Origin: Ruegeria discodermiae
Lineage (GTDB): Bacteria > Pseudomonadota > Alphaproteobacteria > Rhodobacterales > Rhodobacteraceae
NCBI RefSeq assembly: GCF_030758345.1
Contig: NZ_JAVAMO010000001.1
Coordinates: forward strand, 992,001 to 1,056,000
Reading direction: 5' to 3'
DNA: 64,000 nt
Part shown: in pieces, positions 16,325 to 24,302 of the stretch
Layout of the letters: each line of letters begins with the position of its first letter
Position numbering within the stretch: position 1 is the first letter of the stretch
Made by a program: the position numbers and the translations under genes
The notes under the pieces: model-generated
Told to the model about the DNA's origin: nothing
Databases searched by the model: none
Seen by the model: only the letters and a program-made list of their open reading frames with translations

Positions 16325-17155
16325 ATGACAGAGATGAAATCCGTGACTGAAGCAACCGCCGTAAAGGCCCCTGTTCTGCCCGACGCGCAAACCGTGCTGG
16401 ACGTGAAGCATTGGACGGACAGCCTGTTCTCGTTCAAGGTGTCGCGCCCCGCCTCTTTGCGCTTCCGCTCGGGCGAGTTCGTGATGATCGGCCTGCTCGG
16501 TGACAATGGTAAGCCGCTGCTGCGGGCTTATTCCATCGCCTCACCCAGCTGGGACGACGAGTTAGAATTCTACTCGATCAAGGTGCAGGATGGTCCGCTG
16601 ACCTCAAAGCTGCAGCATATCAAGCCCGGCGATCAGATCATCCTGCGGCCCAAGCCCGTGGGCACGCTGGTGCATGACGCGCTGTTGCCGGGCAAGCGGC
16701 TGTGGTTCTTCGCCACCGGCACCGGCTTTGCCCCCTTCGCCTCGCTGCTGCGCGAGCCTCAGACCTATGAGGATTATGACGAGGTCATCATCACCCATAC
16801 CTGCCGCGAAGTGGCCGAGCTGGAATATGGCCGCCGCCTGATCGAGGGCATCAAGCAGGATGAGATGCTGGCCGAGTTGATGGGCGCGGATTTCCACAAA
16901 AAGATCCGCTATTACCCCACCACCACCCGCGAAGAGAGCCCCAAGATGGGCCGCATCACCACCCTGCTGAAGGACGGCACGGTGTTTGCCGATCTGGGCA
17001 TCGAAGGTATTGCGCCGGAAAGTGATCGCGCCATGGTCTGCGGCAGCCTCGCCTTCAACCATGACATCAAGGCAATCCTCGAAGAGTTCGGCCTGCGCGA
17101 AGGTGCCAATTCCGAGCCCAAGGAATTTGTGGTCGAGAAGGCCTTTGTCGGCTGA
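16325..17155 (+). CDS. fpr: Ferredoxin/flavodoxin-NADP+ reductase
   Basis: A 276-residue FAD enzyme that moves electrons between NADPH and ferredoxin or flavodoxin. Motifs are FAD-binding LLRAYSIASPSW (about residues 61-72), the phosphate-binding stretch TSKLQHIKPGDQI, NADP-binding FFATGTGFAPFASLLREP, and a C-terminal VVEKAFVG ending, typical of the bacterial subclass. It lies 108 bp after the DUF934 gene and may have its own promoter. It plausibly feeds the sulfite reductase and possibly the P450. A strong hairpin follows it. Confidence 0.93.
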   Translation: MTEMKSVTEATAVKAPVLPDAQTVLDVKHWTDSLFSFKVSRPASLRFRSGEFVMIGLLGDNGKPLLRAYSIASPSWDDELEFYSIKVQDGPLTSKLQHIKPGDQIILRPKPVGTLVHDALLPGKRLWFFATGTGFAPFASLLREPQTYEDYDEVIITHTCREVAELEYGRRLIEGIKQDEMLAELMGADFHKKIRYYPTTTREESPKMGRITTLLKDGTVFADLGIEGIAPESDRAMVCGSLAFNHDIKAILEEFGLREGANSEPKEFVVEKAFVG

Positions 17156-17180
17156 CCGGCCCCAACACGGGATTCAAGAG

Positions 17181-17210
17181 AAGCCGCGCCATGATGCGCG
17201 GCTTTATCTA
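17181..17210 (+). terminator. Rho-independent-type terminator after fpr
   Basis: AAGCCGCGC (17181-17189) pairs perfectly with GCGCGGCTT (17196-17204) around a 6-base loop, followed by the T-rich TATCTATTT. It marks the end of the cys-fpr transcript. Confidence 0.75.
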
Positions 17211-17294
17211 TTTCAACCCTAACGGGTCATAAATTCGCCTGATTTCCTCTGTTTCTAGCGAAATAGACGCGGTTTAGCATCAGGGGATTTAAGG

Positions 17295-19205
17295 GTGGCA
17301 TTGGTAACCGGAACGACATTGGGCGAAACACTTGCCGGAACCAACGGTAATGACACAATTCTCGGACTGGGTGGGAATGACAGCATACTGGGATCGGCCG
17401 GCGATGATCTGATCCGGGGCGGCACTGGAAACGACACGATACAATCGGGTACCGGTCGTGACACCCTTGAGGGTGGCGGGGGAGATGATCGGTTCGAGGT
17501 GAGCCTCATTGCACCGCCCGGGTTTGCCTCTTGGACGACGACAAGTATCCTAGACATCGAAACACCGCCCGATGCCGTTCTCAACGATCCGATCCGCATT
17601 GTGGGGGGCGCAGGTCATGATGTGCTCGAACTCGACTTCTCCAAATCCGGCTCAAACAACATTTATCTGAAATGGGCTCGGGAAGAGGATTTGATCGTAA
17701 CCGAGGGGTCCGTTGCCTTGGAACTGGAAGGCAACGAAGATGGCCAAGGAATAATCGACATAGAGTCATTTCACATCTTTGGCGCTGAGGGCGATGACGT
17801 CATCTGGGGAGGCGAAGGCCACGACCTGCTCGTCGGCAACGGAGGTGATGATGCCCTGATCGGGACATTTGGGAACGACACACTGATCGGTGGCGCGGGC
17901 GACGATGTTCTTGCCGGCGGGTGGATGGGTCAGCAGTGGCTATCGGCAGGATCCGGGAATGACTCCGTCTCCTTGTGGCATGAAGCCTTCGAAGACCCCT
18001 CCGAAGAATATGCCAATGGGGGCAGCGGAAACGATCTGTTGTTGCTCGTTATAGAGGGCGAAGAGGACCATCTGATCACATTTAATCCGGGCGGCAGATC
18101 GACTGTGTCCAACGGGTTGATCCTGGATGATTTCGAGTATCTCTATCTTGAGACCGAAGCAGGAAATGTGACGCTGGAACTTGGGCTGCACGACGCCGAC
18201 TGGAATTACTATTGGACAGCCGGGCTTGGCAGGGATCATGCAATTATTGACATATCTGCTTTCTCGGGCGCGGTCTCTTTCGATGTGCAATATGGATACG
18301 ATGAATTGCCAGAGATGTTTGGGCCGATCTGGGCGGGGCCTAGAATTAGCTTGCACGATGTGGACCGGCTAACGTTCCGGGGCAACAACGACGCAAACGA
18401 AGTCTACGGTGGGGATTTTCGCGACGCTCTGTTTGGCGCAGGGGGCGAAGACACTCTGTTCGGTCGCGCTGGACAAGATCAGCTCTTTGGCGAAGCAGGC
18501 AACGATAGTTTGTCAGGCGAAGATGGGGCCGACAGCCTGAATGGCGGCAACGGCAACGACGCGTTGGATGGCGGAGCGGGCAATGATTTTCTGTCCGGTG
18601 GCAACCAGAATGACAGTCTGCATGGCGGGCAAGGCGATGATGTTTTGCTGGGCGGAAATGGCGCTGACTGGCAAAGCGGCGATGAGGGAGCGGACCGGCT
18701 TCAGGGAAATCAGGGACATGACAGGCTCATCGGCGGTGATGGCGCTGATACCGCCTATGGGGGCGACGGAGAGGATGCATTGGGCGGCGGTGCGGGCGAC
18801 GATCATCTGGGCGGCGGCACCGGCAAAGACAGGGTGTTCGGAGGGCTCGGAAACGATGTGATCTTCGGCGGGTCGGGCGCGGATGTGCTGTTTGGCGGCG
18901 CGGACAATGACCTGATACGAGGCGGCCTGGGCAACGACACTCTGAACGGTGGTAGCGGCTCTGACATTTTTGTTTTCAAGGCGAAACACGGGAAAGATCA
19001 GATCGTTGATTTCGAACTTGGACTGGACAGGATTGCGGTGGAAGGGGAAGGCATTGCCTTTGATGACCTGAGTTTCACCTCCAATGGCGGCGGTGTGACG
19101 GTCGAGATTGCCGATCTTGACCATCCGCTCGCATTGAGCGTGCAGATCGATGGCGTGAGCGTCGACGATATCGCCCAAGAAGCGAATTTTGTGTTTCTGG
19201 GCTAG
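17295..19205 (+). CDS. RTX (hemolysin-type calcium-binding repeat) secreted protein
   Basis: A 636-residue protein with GTG start and an AGGGGA-like Shine-Dalgarno sequence. Nonapeptide GGxGxDxUx repeats are present near the N-terminus (about 10-70), again at 165-215, and densely at about 365-560 (such as GGNGNDALDGGAGNDFLSGG). A 160-residue non-repeat segment around 200-360 separates them, and the C-terminus (about 560-636) has the amphipathic, aspartate-bearing form of a type I secretion signal. Such proteins leave the cell through a type I system and fold on binding Ca2+. No protease or lipase motif is seen and no type I exporter is encoded nearby. Codon use is slightly less GC-rich than the neighbours. 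Confidence 0.9.
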   Translation: MALVTGTTLGETLAGTNGNDTILGLGGNDSILGSAGDDLIRGGTGNDTIQSGTGRDTLEGGGGDDRFEVSLIAPPGFASWTTTSILDIETPPDAVLNDPIRIVGGAGHDVLELDFSKSGSNNIYLKWAREEDLIVTEGSVALELEGNEDGQGIIDIESFHIFGAEGDDVIWGGEGHDLLVGNGGDDALIGTFGNDTLIGGAGDDVLAGGWMGQQWLSAGSGNDSVSLWHEAFEDPSEEYANGGSGNDLLLLVIEGEEDHLITFNPGGRSTVSNGLILDDFEYLYLETEAGNVTLELGLHDADWNYYWTAGLGRDHAIIDISAFSGAVSFDVQYGYDELPEMFGPIWAGPRISLHDVDRLTFRGNNDANEVYGGDFRDALFGAGGEDTLFGRAGQDQLFGEAGNDSLSGEDGADSLNGGNGNDALDGGAGNDFLSGGNQNDSLHGGQGDDVLLGGNGADWQSGDEGADRLQGNQGHDRLIGGDGADTAYGGDGEDALGGGAGDDHLGGGTGKDRVFGGLGNDVIFGGSGADVLFGGADNDLIRGGLGNDTLNGGSGSDIFVFKAKHGKDQIVDFELGLDRIAVEGEGIAFDDLSFTSNGGGVTVEIADLDHPLALSVQIDGVSVDDIAQEANFVFLG

Positions 19206-19256
19206 GCGCTGAGCGGTGCTATCCAGAAGGCTTTTAGCCTAAGCGCCCAACCAAAA

Positions 19257-19298
19257 AGAAGGGCCGCGTACCCGTCCGGTACGCGGCCCTTCTCTTGT
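19257..19298. terminator. Bidirectional terminator between convergent genes
   Basis: A perfect 16-bp stem (19257-19272 with 19278-19293) closes a 5-base loop. It is flanked by an A tract on the left and CTTGTTTTT on the right, so it can end both the RTX transcript and the opposing Ala/Asp-repeat transcript. Confidence 0.88.
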
Positions 19299-19308
19299 TT
19301 TTCGGGTA

Positions 19309-19926
19309 TCAGTTGCCCGATGTGGTCGTGTCGTCGGCTGTGCCGGTGGCAGCGTCATTTGCCGTGCCAAGCGCATCCGAGACCGAATCGTTGACCGCAT
19401 CTGCCGCGTCCGAGGCCGCGTCACTTACCGCGTCAGCCGCATCGCTTGCCGCGTCCGTAGCCGCCTCGGTTGCATCTGTCGCTGCATCACTTGCTGCGTC
19501 AGTCACTGCATCTGCGGCATCGCTTGCAGCATCACTTGCCGCATCGGCGGCGTCACTTGCCGCGTCGCTTGCTGCATCAGCAGCATCGCTCGCCGCATCG
19601 GTGGCCGCGTCAGCCGCGTCGCTTGCCGCATCGGTGGCAGCGTCAGCGGCATCACTTGCCGCATCCGTGGTGCTATCGACGGCCTCTTCAACCGCCTCTT
19701 CGACCGTTTCAGCCGCCTCTTCCGCAGCATCGCCCACGCTTTCGACAGCTTGCTCAACCGATTCTTCTGCGGTTTCAGCGGCGGTTTCGGCCTCCTCCGT
19801 TGCGGTTTCAGCCGCAGCCTCTGGCGTGGCGGCCTCTTCGCCTGCACCCTCGGACTGTGCGTTGAAATAGAAATAGCCACCCGCTGCGAGCCCTGCGAGA
19901 ATTATCAAGACAACAATTGGTTTCAT
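19309..19926 (-). CDS. Membrane-anchored Ala/Asp 11-residue-repeat protein
   Basis: A 205-residue protein with an N-terminal hydrophobic anchor (KPIVVLIILAGLAAGGYFYF), an acidic Glu/Ala/Thr segment (about 25-85), then about eight near-identical 11-residue units of the form DAASDAADAAT (residues 88-179). An 11-residue period suits a right-handed or straight amphipathic coiled coil, as in late-embryogenesis-abundant-like proteins. The very low pI and absence of aromatic residues suggest an extended, periplasm-facing rod. No specific function can be assigned. It is monocistronic, with a terminator shared with the RTX gene. Confidence 0.75.
   Translation of the reverse strand: MKPIVVLIILAGLAAGGYFYFNAQSEGAGEEAATPEAAAETATEEAETAAETAEESVEQAVESVGDAAEEAAETVEEAVEEAVDSTTDAASDAADAATDAASDAADAATDAASDAADAASDAASDAADAASDAASDAADAVTDAASDAATDATEAATDAASDAADAVSDAASDAADAVNDSVSDALGTANDAATGTADDTTTSGN
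19390..19665 (-). repeat. 33-bp tandem coding repeats in the Ala/Asp-rich gene
   Basis: Roughly eight imperfect 33-bp units encode the 11-residue repeat. One unit is enlarged to 45 bp (DAASDAATDATEAAT). High similarity at the DNA level makes this a likely site of copy-number change between strains. Confidence 0.8.
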
Positions 19927-20112
19927 TACTGTTTTTCCTGTTTTCGCGATAACGCCCCTGGGGTGGGCGCCCGATGATCAAGTGGTCGGATTCAGCATCC
20001 GGCACAAGGGGGAAAACCCGATGATACCACATCATCGCGCCGGACCGCGCTGCGTCGGCAGGTAATCGCCTCTTGAAATGTACGCAGCACATCGGCATAT
20101 GGCGCTAACCGC

Positions 20113-20141
20113 TTGAATCACTGGTGACAGAGCGTTATTTT
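20113..20141 (+). promoter_or_regulatory. Candidate sigma70-type promoter for infC
   Basis: TTGAAT (20113-20118) and TATTTT (20136-20141) are 17 bp apart, close to the -35/-10 consensus. Start of transcription would fall near 20148, leaving a short leader before the infC Shine-Dalgarno sequence. The assignment is by eye. The 250 bp between the Ala/Asp gene and infC otherwise shows no gene. Confidence 0.35.
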
Positions 20142-20180
20142 TCCGGCACTTTCAGCTGAAACTATCAAAGGATTGAACCC

Positions 20181-20729
20181 ATAGCTCGCAGACCTCACAA
20201 CGCGCCGCCGCAACGAGACACTGGCCCGCGCGTCAACGAAAAGATCCGTGCCAACGAAATCCGCCTGATCGGCGCTGATGGTGAGAATGTCGGTGTCGTG
20301 ACACCTGCCCGCGCCATCGACATGGCGGTTGATGCCGGTCTGGATCTGGTTGAGATCTCTCCCAATGCGAACCCGCCGGTCTGCAAGATCATGGATTTCG
20401 GCAAGTACAAATATGAGCAGCAAAAGCGCGAGAGCGAAGCGCGCAAGAAGCAGAAGATCATCGAGATCAAAGAGGTCAAGTTCCGCCCCAACACCGACAC
20501 GCATGACTATGACGTCAAGATGCGCAACGTGTTCAAGTTTCTGGAAAACGGCGACAAGGTGAAGGTCACCCTGCGCTTCCGTGGCCGCGAGATGGCACAC
20601 CAGAACCTGGGCCGCGAATTGCTGGAACGGGTGGCCGAGGACACCAAGGAAATCGGCAAGGTCGAAAACTTTCCAAAGATGGAAGGCCGTCAGATGATCA
20701 TGCTGATCGGGCCCCTGCCGCAGAAATAA
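20181..20729 (+). CDS. infC: Translation initiation factor IF-3 with ATA start codon
   Basis: A 182-residue protein with both IF3 domains: an N-terminal domain ([20 protein letters not shown] and the signature [19 protein letters not shown]), a lysine-rich linker, and a C-terminal domain ([18 protein letters not shown]). No ATG occurs early enough; the first, at 20322, would delete much of the N-terminal domain. The reading frame gives the expected N-terminus [19 protein letters not shown] after codon ATA at 20181, with AAAGGA eight bases upstream. ATT at 20172 lies inside that Shine-Dalgarno sequence and is less likely. A non-AUG start allows IF3 to repress its own translation, as known for E. 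coli infC. Confidence 0.9.
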   Translation: MARRPHNAPPQRDTGPRVNEKIRANEIRLIGADGENVGVVTPARAIDMAVDAGLDLVEISPNANPPVCKIMDFGKYKYEQQKRESEARKKQKIIEIKEVKFRPNTDTHDYDVKMRNVFKFLENGDKVKVTLRFRGREMAHQNLGRELLERVAEDTKEIGKVENFPKMEGRQMIMLIGPLPQK

Positions 20730-20754
20730 CAGCTCTGCTGAACGGTTTTATTCG

Positions 20755-20787
20755 AAACGCCCCGGCCCTTGCGCGGGGCGTTTTTCT
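20755..20787 (+). terminator. Rho-independent terminator after infC
   Basis: AAACGCCCCG (20755-20764) pairs with CGGGGCGTTT (20774-20783), followed by further T residues. It is a strong GC stem with T tract, so infC is transcribed alone. Confidence 0.88.
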
Positions 20788-20792
20788 TTGCG

Positions 20793-20826
20793 GGAACAGG
20801 CGTTCCAACCACCGACCATAGTCGGT
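20793..20826. promoter_or_regulatory. Two inverted repeats upstream of the methanethiol oxidase gene
   Basis: GGAAC-AGGC-GTTCC (20793-20806) is followed at once by ACCGAC-CATA-GTCGGT (20811-20826). Both lie in the 165-bp space between the infC terminator and the next gene and could be operators. No matching regulator can be named. Confidence 0.3.
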
Positions 20827-20952
20827 ACCAACATTATTCTTCTTGACCAAAGGGAAGCCCGGCACCGACCATATCTGCGTTGGAGGACGGGTACGCAGCA
20901 CCTGGGCCAGTTCGGCGCAAAGCATGCGAATTAGAACTTAGGGAGAGAATTC

Positions 20953-22353
20953 ATGAACTTACGACCGGATCCTACCTTTCATCCATCCCCCCGGCTGGCC
21001 ATGGAAGCACCTGCCGAGACATTGGCATTCACCCTCATGCTCAGCCCGGACGGGTCGCAACCCGACGGTCTGGCAGTGGTCGATGTGGACCCCACCTCGT
21101 CAACTTACGGCAAAATCGTGCATTCGGTCATCATGCCCAATACCGGCGATGAGTTTCATCATTTCGGATGGAACGCCTGTTCCTCGGCGCTGTCGCCGCT
21201 GTCGGGCCACGCCTTTCTGGAGCGCCGCTATCTGATCATTCCGGGTATCCGTTCTTCGCGGATCTATGTGATCGATGTGAAAGAACCGCTCAAGGCCAAG
21301 ATTCACAAGATCATCGAACCCGAAGAGGTCTTTGCCAAGACCGGTTATTCCCGCCCCCACACGATCCATTGCGGTCCCGAAGGCATCTATGTCTCGACCC
21401 TGGGTGGCGGTGGCGAAGACGGCACCGATGGACCGCCGGGCATCTTCATCATGGATTGCGAAAGCTTCGAGATTCTGGGCCGTTACGAGATGGATCGCGG
21501 CGTGCAGGACAAGCATTACGATTTCTGGTGGAACCTGCCGCGCGACTATATGGTCAGCTCGGAATGGGGCCTGCCGCCGCAATTTGAAAACGGTCTGGTG
21601 GCCGAAGATCTGCTGTCGAACAAATACGGCCATTCGATCCATTTCTGGGACCTGCGCGGGCGCAAGAATATCCAGACCATCGATCTGGGCGCCAATCACC
21701 AGATGGCGCTGGAAATCCGCCCCGCCCATGATCCGTCCAAGGAATACGGGTTCTGCGGTGTGGTGGTAGACACCACCAATCTGCAAGGCTCGATCTTCAC
21801 CTGGTGGCGCAATGCGGATGGCAGCTTCGAGGCCAAGAAGACCATCACTATCGATCCGGTCCCGGCCGACCCCGACGACCTGCCCGAACTGCTCAAGGGC
21901 TTCTCGGCGGTGCCGCCATTGGTCACCGATATCGACCTGAGCCTGGATGACAAATATCTCTATGTCGCCTGCTGGGGGTTGGGAGAGATGCATCAATATG
22001 ACGTCTCGGACCCGATGAACCCGGTTCTGGCCGGCAAGGTTGAGATTGGCGGCATCGTCAAAAAGACCAAGCATCCCAATGGGAAAGACTTCGGCTATGG
22101 CCCGCAAATGGTCGAGATCAGCCGCGATGGCAAGCGCGTCTACTGGACCAACTCGCTCTATTCGACCTGGGATGACCAGTTCTATCCAGATGACGAGGGC
22201 GCGGCGATGGTGATGGCAAATGTCGGCGAGACTGGCGGCCTGACGCTGGATGAGAACTTCTGGGTCGATTTCCCCGAAGGCTACCGCTCGCATCAGATCC
22301 GGCTGGAGGGCGGCGACTGTTCCACTGACAGTTTCTGCTATCCCTCGGCCTGA
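20953..22353 (+). CDS. mtoX: Selenium-binding protein family / methanethiol oxidase
   Basis: A 466-residue SBP56-family beta-propeller. Bacterial members studied oxidise methanethiol to formaldehyde, hydrogen sulfide and hydrogen peroxide, a step in turnover of DMSP-derived sulfur in marine roseobacters. Family marks are YLIIPGIRSSRIYVIDV near residue 90, SRPHTIHCGPEGIYVSTLGG near 130, and DKHYDFWWNLPRDYMVSSEWG near 186. No clear signal peptide is seen. The start has a GGGAGA Shine-Dalgarno sequence. The hydrogen sulfide formed could meet the cell's sulfur need, as does the nearby sulfite reductase operon. The usual Sco-like and MauG-like partners are not adjacent. Confidence 0.88.
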   Translation: MNLRPDPTFHPSPRLAMEAPAETLAFTLMLSPDGSQPDGLAVVDVDPTSSTYGKIVHSVIMPNTGDEFHHFGWNACSSALSPLSGHAFLERRYLIIPGIRSSRIYVIDVKEPLKAKIHKIIEPEEVFAKTGYSRPHTIHCGPEGIYVSTLGGGGEDGTDGPPGIFIMDCESFEILGRYEMDRGVQDKHYDFWWNLPRDYMVSSEWGLPPQFENGLVAEDLLSNKYGHSIHFWDLRGRKNIQTIDLGANHQMALEIRPAHDPSKEYGFCGVVVDTTNLQGSIFTWWRNADGSFEAKKTITIDPVPADPDDLPELLKGFSAVPPLVTDIDLSLDDKYLYVACWGLGEMHQYDVSDPMNPVLAGKVEIGGIVKKTKHPNGKDFGYGPQMVEISRDGKRVYWTNSLYSTWDDQFYPDDEGAAMVMANVGETGGLTLDENFWVDFPEGYRSHQIRLEGGDCSTDSFCYPSA

Positions 22354-22368
22354 TCGGTGAACCCTGAC

Positions 22369-23016
22369 ATGACCACCGCCGCGCTTTGGCTGGCGGTGGT
22401 TCTGAGCGGTCTTTATCACGGTGCCAATCCCGGCATGGGATGGCCGCTGGCGGTATCCTCGTCGCTGATGGAGCGCCGCCAGGGGGCGCTGTTCTCCGCA
22501 CTTGGCGCGCTGGCGCTAGGGCATTTCCTAGCGATGCTGGCGATCCTGCTGCCGCTGTCGGCGATGACGGCGCTGGTGGCTTATGAACGCGAGTTGCGGC
22601 TGGCCACCGGCGGCGTCGTTGTGCTGTGGGGTTGCTGGATCCTGATCACCCGCAAACATCCGCGCTTTCTGGTGCGGGTGCCGCCCTCGCGGCTGGCGCT
22701 GTGGTCCTTTCTGGTCGCGCTGGCCCATGGGGCGGCGCTGATGTTGGTGCCGATTTATCTGGGACTGTGCAAGATCGATGAGTTGGATACCGGCCATCTG
22801 GCCGCCTCGGAACTGATGGCGCGCAATGCTGGGCTGACGCTTGGCGTGGCCCTCTTGCATACGGGCGCGATGTTGTTGGCCGGGGGAACGATCGCCTTTG
22901 CCGTCTATCGCTGGCTGGGCTTGCGGTTCCTGTCGAAGGGCTGGTTCGATCTGGAGATTCTCTGGGCGCTGAGCCTGATCCTTGTCGGTGGGCTTGGGCT
23001 CTATACCGCGATCTGA
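22369..23016 (+). CDS. Polytopic membrane protein linked to methanethiol oxidase
   Basis: A 215-residue protein with about six hydrophobic helices, beginning with ALWLAVVLSGLYHGANPGMG. The motif HGANPGMGWPLAV and the later SFLVALAHGAALMLVPIYLG suggest a conserved family, possibly a transporter-like or metal-handling membrane protein, but I do not recognise a name. It begins 15 bp after the methanethiol oxidase gene with a GGTGA Shine-Dalgarno sequence before ATG at 22369 (a GTG at 22357 is possible). Co-transcription suggests a helper role. Confidence 0.75.
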   Translation: MTTAALWLAVVLSGLYHGANPGMGWPLAVSSSLMERRQGALFSALGALALGHFLAMLAILLPLSAMTALVAYERELRLATGGVVVLWGCWILITRKHPRFLVRVPPSRLALWSFLVALAHGAALMLVPIYLGLCKIDELDTGHLAASELMARNAGLTLGVALLHTGAMLLAGGTIAFAVYRWLGLRFLSKGWFDLEILWALSLILVGGLGLYTAI

Positions 23017-23092
23017 AAAAACGACATTTGGCGCGACGGAAAGTGCGCGTTGAGGCGTTCTATCCCCGAAGACATGGAAACTCGGGACAGAC

Positions 23093-23293
23093 ATGCGCGC
23101 TATAATCCTCACCATTCTCATTCTTGTGGCCTATCCCTTCGTGAAATCCGACAGGGCTGATCCCCATCGCTACGTGGTCGATCCGCCGGAGCGGATCGAA
23201 GTCAATGATCTGAAACCGTCCTTGAGACCGATGCGTTATGGCCTGAACGGGTCGGGTTGTGCCGGGCAGCGTGGCGACTGCGCGCCTGCCTGA
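23093..23293 (+). CDS. Small hypothetical exported protein
   Basis: A possible 66-residue protein with a hydrophobic N-terminus (MRAIILTILILVAYPFV) and a polar tail with two cysteines (GSGCAGQRGDC). It has no recognisable family and no strong Shine-Dalgarno sequence. It is supported by the signal-like start and by filling the space before a convergent gene. It could be a chance reading frame. Confidence 0.4.
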   Translation: MRAIILTILILVAYPFVKSDRADPHRYVVDPPERIEVNDLKPSLRPMRYGLNGSGCAGQRGDCAPA

Positions 23294-23297
23294 ACGC

Positions 23298-24302
23298 TCA
23301 GCCGCGTTTCTTCCCTGCGCGTGGCTGCGGGCGCGTGGGAATCTCTTTGAGCAGCCCCCCAACCCCCATCGCGGCAATATCCGCACCCGTGGTGGTGACC
23401 CCGCAAGCCACCCGCGACAGCACCCAGTCAGCACCGTTGAGCGCAGGTGAGCGGGCGCAGCCCGGCAGGCCAATCACCGGGCGCGGGCCAAGCTGGCCCA
23501 GAAACAGCAGGTTGCCGGGATCGACCGGCATCCCGAACCGATCCACCCTGCCACCCGCATGACGCAGCGCCGCCGGGGCCACATCCTGCGGGTCCGAGGT
23601 GGCCGAGCCGGTCAGGATCATCACCATATCACCTGCCACATCCTGCAAAGCGGCGCTCAGCGCCTCTTCGCGATGGGGCACAATGCGGATATCGCTCAGG
23701 TCCATACCCAGCGCCTCGACCCGGCCGCGAATGGCCGCGATGCCCTTGTCGTTGGACGGCCCGCCGGGAATCTCACTCACGATCAGCCCGGCCGAGCCGT
23801 GTACCGGTGCAATCAGCCGGATCGCGTCGCGGGCAGCCTCTGCCGCGCGGGTCACGTCAATCTCGGGCACCGCGTAAGAGATCACCTTGATCGTCGCCAA
23901 CATGCCGCGCGGCGACATCTGCTGATAGGGCGGCACCGTCGCCACGGTGATCATCGGATGGACCTGATTGAACCGCTCAACCGCGGCCACATCCAGATCG
24001 ACGATGCCGGGCGACGCCGCCAGAATATTCACCCGCCCGGTAAAGGGTGCTGTCAGCGTGACATTGACGGCGGCGGGATCGGGCACCAGCGCAGCCGCCA
24101 AAACCTTGGCGGCGGTATCCTCGTGAACATCGCCCGGCTCCAGCCGGGCCACGGTGACCTCGCCCACGCCATTCTCGGTCAGCAGGGACAGCTCCTGCGC
24201 GCCCAGCACGATCCCCTTGCGCAGCTTTCGTCCACCGGCACTGACCGAATGCGCCAGAACGGCACCCTCCGCGTCAGCAACCGGAACCGGGCCGAACCTC
24301 AT
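23298..24302 (-). CDS. Molybdopterin-binding (MoaB/MogA-like) domain protein
   Basis: A 334-residue protein whose middle and C-terminal parts resemble the molybdopterin-binding fold of MogA, MoeA and CinA. Visible are MVMILTGSATSDPQDVAPAA near residue 228 and MPVDPGNLLFLGQLG followed by PVIGLPGCARSPALNG near 275, the usual substrate-side loop. The N-terminal 120 residues read like the first domain of MoeA (ADAEGAVLAHSV). It overlaps xdhC by 4 bp and is likely to act with it in finishing or loading the molybdenum cofactor of xanthine- or CO-dehydrogenase-like enzymes. The enzyme itself is not encoded here. Confidence 0.82.
   Translation of the reverse strand: MRFGPVPVADAEGAVLAHSVSAGGRKLRKGIVLGAQELSLLTENGVGEVTVARLEPGDVHEDTAAKVLAAALVPDPAAVNVTLTAPFTGRVNILAASPGIVDLDVAAVERFNQVHPMITVATVPPYQQMSPRGMLATIKVISYAVPEIDVTRAAEAARDAIRLIAPVHGSAGLIVSEIPGGPSNDKGIAAIRGRVEALGMDLSDIRIVPHREEALSAALQDVAGDMVMILTGSATSDPQDVAPAALRHAGGRVDRFGMPVDPGNLLFLGQLGPRPVIGLPGCARSPALNGADWVLSRVACGVTTTGADIAAMGVGGLLKEIPTRPQPRAGKKRG

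Noticed and set aside
19390-19665. Short tandem repeats resembling a CRISPR array
   Set aside because: Units are 33 bp, contiguous without unique spacers, and keep one reading frame encoding an 11-residue repeat.
19927-20180. tRNA or small RNA gene in the gap before infC
   Set aside because: No T-loop or anticodon-arm pattern and no independent terminator seen; only a possible promoter.
21100-22419. Long open frame (439 codons) on the minus strand opposite mtoX
   Set aside because: It is the shadow of a clear methanethiol oxidase gene. Its protein is His/Arg/Asp-rich with no motif, as expected for antisense frames in GC-rich DNA.
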